DNA of 5,194 nt, taken from positions 1 through 5,194 of the forward strand of contig CALESS010000606.1 of the NCBI GenBank assembly GCA_937907495.1, written 5' to 3'. This document shows, one piece after another, positions 1 to 5,194 of this stretch. Both the position numbers and the translations under genes were made by a program. Positions within the stretch are counted from its first letter, which is position 1. Each line of letters opens with the position of its first letter. Source of the stretch: an uncultured Anaerolineaceae bacterium. Its GTDB lineage: Bacteria > Chloroflexota > Anaerolineae > Anaerolineales > Anaerolineaceae. Under the pieces are notes generated by a model. That model was not told the DNA's origin. It ran no database searches and worked only from the letters and a program-made list of their open reading frames with translations.

Positions 1-1
1 T

Positions 2-1156
2 TCTTCGCCCACCGTATTAAACCCGACCGAGTACGTTTTTTCTTATGTGTTGGATGATGCCCGGGTATTGAACCTCTTCCACATCGCCCACGAGAAATCC
101 TATGGCTATGGGCCAGATTTTCAATTAGCGCTTTGGGCAACTGTGGAGGGAAAATCGTTGGAGGAGATGGTGGCTGGCGCACAGACCAAACCTGCCGCCC
201 TGGTGCAGCAGAGGGCGCAGTGCATCCTGGATGGCGGGGATTGCAACCTCGCCCAGCCCCAAAATCCAACGCTTCCTCCGCCGCCCACTGTCGAGAATAA
301 GAAGCCCTTGCCGACGGTTTCGGTCTTCCCCCAGCCTGGCCCCATTTCCGGGATGACTGTGCTCCTGATCCTGGTTGGATTAGGTATTCTCATCATTCTG
401 GCGGTGGTCTTTTTTGGAAAGAAAAGGACCCCCGTGGATGACCGCGACCGCTCGGATTGGAGTTTGGAAAGCGTCACGGAGAGAAAACCCAACCCGCCGA
501 CCCCGCCGGTCCGCTCCCGGCTGCCGCCCACACCACCCGCGCCCCCACCTCCTTCCGTTGTGCAAACAGCGGTCAGCCGGGTTCGTTTGACCGGCAGCGG
601 CGGGCCTCACCGCGGCCATACTTTTACCACTGATCTACCCTTCCTCCTCAGCCGGGGCGGGTTGGAGGTGGTGGTGGTGCCGGAAAGCACCATCTCCGCT
701 CCTCACGCCATGCTTTACCTAGGGACGGAAGGCGCCGAAGTGAAAGATATGAGCAGTTCCAATGGCGTGGTGGTGGATGGAAGGCGCCTGCCATCCGACT
801 GGCAGAAGCTGGGGGCTGGATCGGTTCTGAAATTGGGAAAAGCCGAGTTCAGCATCACGGGCAGTTCCTTCCAGGTCAACACTGGGGATGCACAGGGTTC
901 CACTTATGGCCCGTTTGCAGAAACAATTGTCATTTCCCGCGAGCCGTTGAATGTGCTGCTGCTGGGGAATGAGGATGGCAACATATCAGATGCCCATGTA
1001 TTGTTTTCCCTGGTGGATAACCAAGTGCAGCTTCGTGATTTGAGCAGCCGTTACGGGACGCGTGTCAATGGGCTGGAGGCAGCCCGCAATCAAATCCTTC
1101 AACCGGGGGATCGAATTCAACTCGGGTTGAGTGAATTTATCTTTATGCCGGAGTGA
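2..1156 (+). CDS. Single-pass membrane protein with extracytoplasmic N-terminal domain and two cytoplasmic FHA domains (5'-truncated)
   Basis: The frame is open from base 2, so the true start lies upstream. A GTG at 47 is in frame but has no convincing ribosome binding site, and the residues before it read as ordinary protein. Numbering from that GTG: residues 1-65 are the end of an unrecognised, probably extracytoplasmic domain ending in a Cys pair (C59, C65). A proline-rich stretch (about 71-100) follows, then a membrane segment (about 102-123) with GKKR directly after it, which places the C-terminus inside. Next comes a cytoplasmic proline-rich linker (147-170) with PPTPP twice. FHA1 (about 177-270) keeps R203, S217, H220 and N239-G240. 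FHA2 (about 292-367) keeps R298, S314, H317 and N341-G342, with Tyr at the first Asn position (SSRYGT). FHA domains normally bind phosphothreonine peptides, so a scaffold or signal-receiving role is inferred. It ends 23 bases before the VWA gene. The FHA calls are strong; the ectodomain function is unknown. Confidence 0.88.
   Translation, partial: SSPTVLNPTEYVFSYVLDDARVLNLFHIAHEKSYGYGPDFQLALWATVEGKSLEEMVAGAQTKPAALVQQRAQCILDGGDCNLAQPQNPTLPPPPTVENKKPLPTVSVFPQPGPISGMTVLLILVGLGILIILAVVFFGKKRTPVDDRDRSDWSLESVTERKPNPPTPPVRSRLPPTPPAPPPPSVVQTAVSRVRLTGSGGPHRGHTFTTDLPFLLSRGGLEVVVVPESTISAPHAMLYLGTEGAEVKDMSSSNGVVVDGRRLPSDWQKLGAGSVLKLGKAEFSITGSSFQVNTGDAQGSTYGPFAETIVISREPLNVLLLGNEDGNISDAHVLFSLVDNQVQLRDLSSRYGTRVNGLEAARNQILQPGDRIQLGLSEFIFMPE
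485..556 (+). repeat. Proline-rich cytoplasmic linker-coding segment in the double-FHA gene
   Basis: This encodes a 24-residue, proline-dominated segment between the membrane anchor and FHA1. PPTPP occurs twice, separated by the basic VRSRL. Two Thr-Pro sites (residues 152 and 162 from the GTG at 47) sit in these copies. It is likely a flexible or extended tether; a role as phosphorylation site or protein-binding motif is only possible, not shown. Confidence 0.6.
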
Positions 1157-1165
1157 TTACAATCC

Positions 1166-1173
1166 AGAGGAGA
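1166..1173 (+). promoter_or_regulatory. Ribosome binding site of the VWA gene
   Basis: AGAGGAGA contains AGGAG at 1168-1172, seven bases before the ATG at 1180. This decides the start. An upstream in-frame GTG at 1153 overlaps the stop of the previous gene (GTGA) and would add nine residues, but it has no Shine-Dalgarno-like sequence in front of it. Starting at 1180 gives a compact signal peptide with a basic N-region. Confidence 0.8.
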
Positions 1174-1179
1174 AGCGGT

Positions 1180-3471
1180 ATGAGAGGCCGATTATTGCAA
1201 AGAAATCATCTAATCCGTCTGCTGGTGGTAAGCTTATTTATCTTGCCGTTTGTTACGGGGGTGATGCCCGTTACCGCCGATACCGATGGCCTGGTGCCCA
1301 ACCTCGATATTGTGCTGGTGATTGATGAATCGGGCAGCATGATGCGCCCGGGCACCGCCCAAAACGACCCCGGCATAGCAGGGGTGCACAACGGTTGGCG
1401 TTTTGTGATCGCCGATATGTTCACCCAGAACTGGCTCGGGTTGGATCAATCCGGCGCTCAACACCGGGTGGGGGTTGTGCTATTCGGCTCGGATGCGGTT
1501 CCGGTTCCAGGAGGGCTGACGCCCGTTTCGGATGGCGCCCGCTTAAGCTCGCTGATGGATGGCCTGCACGATGATATGGAGGGCACGAATTACCTGGTTG
1601 CCCTTTCTGCCGCCCGAAATATGCTGAGCAATGGGCGCCAGGATGCCAAAAAGGCCATCGTGTTCCTCTCGGATGGTGTCTGCGAGGATACTTCCATCAA
1701 CTTCACCACCCAGGAGTGCGTGGAACAGGTGCGGGGTGCGCTGCCCCAGGTGGATGTGCCCATTTACACCATCGCCTTCACGTCCGGGGCTTCCGGTCAA
1801 CAGGGAGAATATGTCTTCTACACCAACCTGCTGGAAGAAATGGCCAGCAGTACGGGCGGATTGTACTTCCGGGCGGAGAAAGACCAGTTCGACCTGGCCT
1901 TGCAATACGAGAATATCATGCGCCACCTGATGGATCTGCCGGAAGGCGAGGCCAGTGATATTTACGACATTCCTGCCCAGGGCATGGACATTCCCTTTGA
2001 TATTGAACCCAATGTGTTTGAGGTGATCGTCACCATCTTCAAAGATGTTGGGGTGACCGAGAAACTATTCCAGCCGGATGGCTCTGAGATTCTCTGCGGC
2101 AACAATGCTTCCACGGGTGTTCTGTGCAATCGAAACCCCAATGCGGTTACTTTTAGTATCAAGAACCCGGTGGTGGGCTCCTGGAATGTCCGGCTGGATG
2201 GGCGGGGGCGGGCGCAGATTCGGAAAATCATTCTGCCCAAAAAAGCCTTTGTCAGACCTGAGGCGTTTCAGAACCCATGGCCGGCTGGCAAACCCTTCGA
2301 GACATCCTTCACGATTTTGGATGAGGATAACCAGGTTCTGGATTTGAATGACGTAAATGCCTCGCTTGAACTGCCGAACGGCTCGATCGTTGTTCCCACG
2401 ATCGAAAAGGACAATCAATCCACTTATTGGATCCGCTACCAGGATACTGCCAAAGCAGGGGACTACAAATTCACCATCATCCGTCCCATTCAAAGTGACG
2501 ATATTTCCATCAACCATGCTTTCACCGTGGAAGTGAAACAGCGGCCCTGGCTTTCTGTGGTGGAGCCCCGTCAAAACGCTGAGTACCCCACCAACCTGCC
2601 ATTGGATATCTTTGCGGAGATCATGGTGGGAACGACCGTCTATCCCCCGGCGGCGATGGATAAGGTGGAGGTGGAGTTCTTTGTGCTCGACCAGGCCAGC
2701 CTGGCGGAGCAGGCCCATGACTTTTTACAATTGGGTGATTACGACACCTACATGGGGCAGGTCAGTAATTTGCCAATGGGAGCGTACTACGCCCTCGTAA
2801 CGCTCAACCACACCGTACCCAATGGGGAGACCTTTAGCGACTCCGTCCAGGTGAAATTTACGATCGGCCAGGCAGTGAATATTCCAACGGCCACCCCCCA
2901 GCCTACCCTGGCGCCTACTCCCCGCCCGACGGAAGTTCCCCCGCCAACCAAAGTACCACCCACACCTTTCCCGCCCACCCCGGTTCCTACGCCGGATCCT
3001 TGTGAACTCAATCCCGATGCACCTGGCTGTGATAAAACGCCCTTGATCCTGGCGATCATCGGCAGTGTGCTGGTGCTGGGGGCAGGCGCTGGCGGCTTCT
3101 TCTGGTACCGGGCAAAACCTGACCTGAACGGCGATATTTCTATGGGAGATGGCTCGCTATTCCCACTGAGCGGCAAACGAGCGGTCACCATCGGTTCTGA
3201 CCCCAAGAGCAAGATTTCACTTTTTGGGCAAGGAGTGGCCGCAAAACATGCAATTCTGAAACCCCTCCGGAATGGGGTGGAATTAACGGCGGTGGATCCG
3301 ATCAATTCCCCGGTAATCGTCAATGGCTCTCCATCTACTTATGCGCTTTTACAGGATGGTGATACAATCGAAATTGGGGACCAGAAACTAACCTATTCTA
3401 CCCTCCAGGGCTTCGATAACGATCCGCAAAATTTTGACCCTGGTGATTCCACCGGCAACTACTCATTCTAA
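1180..3471 (+). CDS. Exported VWA-domain protein with a C-terminal membrane anchor and a cytoplasmic FHA-like domain
   Basis: A 763-residue protein from the ATG at 1180. Residues 1-33 form a signal peptide: Arg-rich N-region, hydrophobic core, likely cleavage after V-T-A33. A VWA domain spans about 42-250 with a complete MIDAS: D49-x-S51-x-S53, T136 in GTN and D165 in SDG, so metal-dependent ligand binding is expected. Residues about 260-355, 356-453 and 454-563 are beta-rich and probably Ig-like modules, though I do not recognise their families. A Pro/Thr linker (569-607) leads to a membrane segment (about 620-643) followed by YRAK, giving an outside VWA and an inside C-terminus. Residues about 655-741 form an FHA-like fold with H690 and N705-G706 but Ser for the usual Arg (S673) and Ala for the Ser of SxxH (A687). 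A 22-residue acidic tail follows. All six cysteines are extracytoplasmic. Its place between an FHA protein and a tubulin-like gene suggests it links surface binding to an internal complex. The protein partner or ligand is unknown. Confidence 0.9.
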   Translation: MRGRLLQRNHLIRLLVVSLFILPFVTGVMPVTADTDGLVPNLDIVLVIDESGSMMRPGTAQNDPGIAGVHNGWRFVIADMFTQNWLGLDQSGAQHRVGVVLFGSDAVPVPGGLTPVSDGARLSSLMDGLHDDMEGTNYLVALSAARNMLSNGRQDAKKAIVFLSDGVCEDTSINFTTQECVEQVRGALPQVDVPIYTIAFTSGASGQQGEYVFYTNLLEEMASSTGGLYFRAEKDQFDLALQYENIMRHLMDLPEGEASDIYDIPAQGMDIPFDIEPNVFEVIVTIFKDVGVTEKLFQPDGSEILCGNNASTGVLCNRNPNAVTFSIKNPVVGSWNVRLDGRGRAQIRKIILPKKAFVRPEAFQNPWPAGKPFETSFTILDEDNQVLDLNDVNASLELPNGSIVVPTIEKDNQSTYWIRYQDTAKAGDYKFTIIRPIQSDDISINHAFTVEVKQRPWLSVVEPRQNAEYPTNLPLDIFAEIMVGTTVYPPAAMDKVEVEFFVLDQASLAEQAHDFLQLGDYDTYMGQVSNLPMGAYYALVTLNHTVPNGETFSDSVQVKFTIGQAVNIPTATPQPTLAPTPRPTEVPPPTKVPPTPFPPTPVPTPDPCELNPDAPGCDKTPLILAIIGSVLVLGAGAGGFFWYRAKPDLNGDISMGDGSLFPLSGKRAVTIGSDPKSKISLFGQGVAAKHAILKPLRNGVELTAVDPINSPVIVNGSPSTYALLQDGDTIEIGDQKLTYSTLQGFDNDPQNFDPGDSTGNYSF
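2884..3000 (+). repeat. Pro/Thr-rich linker-coding repeat in the VWA gene
   Basis: The DNA encodes about 39 residues built from short degenerate units of the PTP, PPT and TPxP kind (residues 569-607), placed between the last beta-rich module and the membrane segment. Such stretches act as extended stalks that hold surface domains away from the membrane. The units are imperfect at DNA level, so this is a low-complexity coding repeat and not a tandem array with a conserved period. Confidence 0.7.
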
Positions 3472-3491
3472 TGAACGTTCTCATCTATCTC

Positions 3492-3499
3492 AAGGAGAG
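3492..3499 (+). promoter_or_regulatory. Ribosome binding site of the tubulin-like gene
   Basis: AAGGAGAG contains AGGAG at 3493-3497, nine bases before the ATG at 3507. It sits in the 35-base gap after the VWA stop codon (TAA, 3469-3471). It favours 3507 over the in-frame ATGs at 3531 and 3549, which lie closer to the first glycine-rich loop and lack such a site. Confidence 0.8.
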
Positions 3500-3506
3500 T
3501 TAAATC

Positions 3507-5194
3507 ATGTCACCCTTATCAGCCCTCGAAATGCAACGCAAAATCAGTATGCGGCCAACGCTTCTCATTGGCATTGGCGGTACCGGACAGAAGGTCTTAA
3601 TTCAGCTCAAGGCCCGCTTCCTGCGGAATTATGGCGAGGTGCCGCGGGCGGTCAGTTTCCTGTGTTTTGATACCGACCCGGCTGCGGAAAAAACCAAGTT
3701 TGATGACCGTGAAGTGAGCCTGGTGACCGACACCGAACTCATCAACCTGGGTGGAATTGAAACCCAGAACATCATCAAGAATTTGGACCGCTACCCGGCC
3801 ATCTCTTCCTGGATTATTGAGGATAAAGAACGCATCCCCACCCGGGCGGTGGTTCAGGGCGCCATGCAGGTGCGGCCGATCGGCCGGCTTTCCCTGTTCT
3901 GGCGGGTGGAAACCATGTTCAGCAAAATGATGGAATCCATCCGTGGTTTGACCCGCGTGGATGATTTCACCAACGAAGAGCGGGGAGTCAATATCTTCAT
4001 CATCTCTTCCGTTTGCGGCGGCACCGGTTCCGGCGCCATTCTGGATGTGGCTTACCTCGCCCGCCAGGCGCTGGATCGGTCTGGCGTTTCCTCATCCCTC
4101 TGTTACATCAACGCAGTTTTGGCGCTGCCTTCCGTGTTCCCGAATGTGGCCAAAACGGGCATCGAATCCAATGCCTATGCCTCCCTGACCGAAATTGATT
4201 ACTTCATGGAATCCGGCAGTTGGAACATTGATTACGGCAACCCGCGCGTGGCAACCGTGGAATTTGAAAACCAACGGCCGTTTAATATTTGCTACCTGAT
4301 TGATGCCCGCAACGAAAGCGGGAAGGGCCTTTCCGGACTGGAAGAGATTGCCCCGATGATTGCCGAGGGGATTTACCTCCAGGTCAGCTCGCAGGTTGGT
4401 AAAGCCACGAACTCCGTCTTTGATAATGTGCGGGTGTTGGGCCTGGATGTCCAGGATCTGGAAACCGGCAAGCGCAAACCCACCGCCTATTCCAGCTTCG
4501 GCACGGCATCGTTGGTGTTCCCGGCGGAAAAAATCATCGAAATTTGTGCCCAACGCCTCGGCCGGGATTTGATCAACGGCTATTTGCTGGGCAAACCTTT
4601 GGATATGACCCGCAGTTCCGACCTCAACAAGGTGGATGGCACCATCAACAGCTTCCTGCAATCCAGCCAGTTGGAACCCGAAACGCTGCTCCAGCAATTG
4701 GCGCGCGATAGCAAGGCGAACTTGATCCGCATCCAGATGGATCCGCGCGTGCTGGATAAATTCAAAGAGGCCGAATTGATGGGAGCCATGCAGGCGTATG
4801 TGACCCGTGAAGACAACCGGCTCGAAAACGAAATCCGCCGCTCCCTGGATGAAAACAAGCGCCTTGTGACTGAAGCCCTGACCGACCGGCTGTTGGCGGA
4901 AGTAGACCGCCTGGTGAATGACCCCGCGTATGGATTGCAATACGGGGTGGCCTTCCTGGCCCGCATGGATGAGCGCCTGGCTGCCACCCGGGCGGAGATG
5001 GAGAAATCCCGCTCCGAAATGGAAGGAAAGCGGGATCGGGCGCAGGGCAACTTGCGTTCCGCCATGGATGGCGTCAACCAGGCCATGCGCTCGGGGCCAT
5101 TCGGCCATGGCAACCGGGTGAAAGATGCCCGCAACCGCTATGTCCAACTGTATGCCGAATTCCTCGGTGCCAAGTTCGAGGGCTTGAAACGTGA
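3507..5194 (+). CDS. Tubulin/FtsZ-like GTPase with long helical extension (3'-truncated)
   Basis: The frame is open from the ATG at 3507 to the window end: 562 full codons plus two bases, no stop. The N-terminus matches the tubulin/FtsZ nucleotide-binding fold in order. There is a first glycine loop IGIGGTGQK (residues 21-29), then a strand ending in FDTDP (54-58), which parallels the NTD of FtsZ, and then SSVCGGTGSG (167-176), the tubulin signature loop with Cys170 where FtsZ and tubulin usually have Gly. Residues about 180-390 should complete the GTPase and second domain; I could not identify a classic T7 NxDxxD loop. From about 412 onward the sequence is charged and helical, with a likely coiled coil at about 487-530. 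This fits the large 'tubulin-like' family (Pfam Tubulin_2 type), whose members are much longer than FtsZ. It has no signal peptide, so it is cytoplasmic. GTP binding is inferred from the motifs; polymerisation is unproven. Its position after FHA and VWA membrane proteins suggests it is their internal partner. It is not a canonical division FtsZ. Confidence 0.85.
   Translation, partial: MSPLSALEMQRKISMRPTLLIGIGGTGQKVLIQLKARFLRNYGEVPRAVSFLCFDTDPAAEKTKFDDREVSLVTDTELINLGGIETQNIIKNLDRYPAISSWIIEDKERIPTRAVVQGAMQVRPIGRLSLFWRVETMFSKMMESIRGLTRVDDFTNEERGVNIFIISSVCGGTGSGAILDVAYLARQALDRSGVSSSLCYINAVLALPSVFPNVAKTGIESNAYASLTEIDYFMESGSWNIDYGNPRVATVEFENQRPFNICYLIDARNESGKGLSGLEEIAPMIAEGIYLQVSSQVGKATNSVFDNVRVLGLDVQDLETGKRKPTAYSSFGTASLVFPAEKIIEICAQRLGRDLINGYLLGKPLDMTRSSDLNKVDGTINSFLQSSQLEPETLLQQLARDSKANLIRIQMDPRVLDKFKEAELMGAMQAYVTREDNRLENEIRRSLDENKRLVTEALTDRLLAEVDRLVNDPAYGLQYGVAFLARMDERLAATRAEMEKSRSEMEGKRDRAQGNLRSAMDGVNQAMRSGPFGHGNRVKDARNRYVQLYAEFLGAKFEGLKR

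Noticed and set aside
1153..1179. GTG at 1153 as start of the VWA gene, overlapping the previous stop (GTGA)
   Set aside because: The overlap would suit translational coupling, but there is no Shine-Dalgarno sequence before it, while AGGAG sits at ideal distance from ATG 1180.
2065..2718. Reverse-strand open frame of 217 codons
   Set aside because: It is antisense to the middle of the VWA protein, whose sequence shows coherent beta-rich modules. No recognisable motif appears in the reverse product.
3472..3506. Possible promoter or terminator between the VWA and tubulin-like genes
   Set aside because: The gap is only 35 bases, shows no inverted repeat followed by T's and no clear -35/-10 pair; it is explained by the ribosome binding site.
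4092..5147. Long reverse-strand open frame of 351 codons
   Set aside because: It lies wholly opposite the tubulin-like gene, which has recognisable motifs and a ribosome binding site. The reverse product has a His/Gln/Gly-rich, domain-free look typical of an antisense shadow in GC-rich codon use.
3507..5194. Canonical cell-division FtsZ
   Set aside because: The signature loop, first glycine loop and length differ from FtsZ, a long helical region follows the GTPase part, and the neighbours are FHA and VWA proteins instead of division and cell-wall (ftsA, ftsQ, mur) genes.

Overview
The window is almost wholly coding and holds one compact co-directional (+) gene cluster: a 5'-truncated double-FHA membrane protein (frame open from base 2 to 1156), an exported VWA protein with a single C-terminal membrane anchor and a cytoplasmic FHA-like domain (1180-3471), and the first 562 codons of a large tubulin/FtsZ-like GTPase (3507 to beyond 5194). 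The gaps are 23 and 35 bases, each carries a clear purine-rich ribosome binding site just before the next start, and no terminator-like hairpin is visible between the genes. This looks like one operon that continues past both window edges. No stretch over 300 bases lacks a gene, and I see no RNA gene, mobile element or CRISPR array.

The organism is a bacterium of moderately high GC. Extracytoplasmic linkers rich in Pro-Thr repeats, VWA proteins followed by beta-rich modules, and FHA proteins with giant tubulin-like partners are all features I associate with Chloroflexota (Anaerolineae-like). That assignment is an inference from style; no marker gene is present.

The genes suggest a transmembrane machine. 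Outside the membrane lie the VWA domain with an intact metal-binding (MIDAS) motif, three further beta-rich segments, and the short unrecognised ectodomain of the first protein. Inside lie three FHA or FHA-like modules, two on the first protein and one on the VWA protein. FHA domains usually read phosphothreonine. The third gene supplies a cytoplasmic nucleotide-binding protein of the tubulin/FtsZ superfamily with a long helical extension. A plausible reading is an adhesion or substrate-sensing complex coupled through FHA modules to a tubulin-like filament or switch. It is reminiscent of the FtsZ-like plus VWA systems proposed for membrane remodelling, but the FHA-containing membrane proteins are a distinctive addition. 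No kinase, phosphatase or second GTPase is visible here; the neighbouring sequence would show whether they belong to the cluster.
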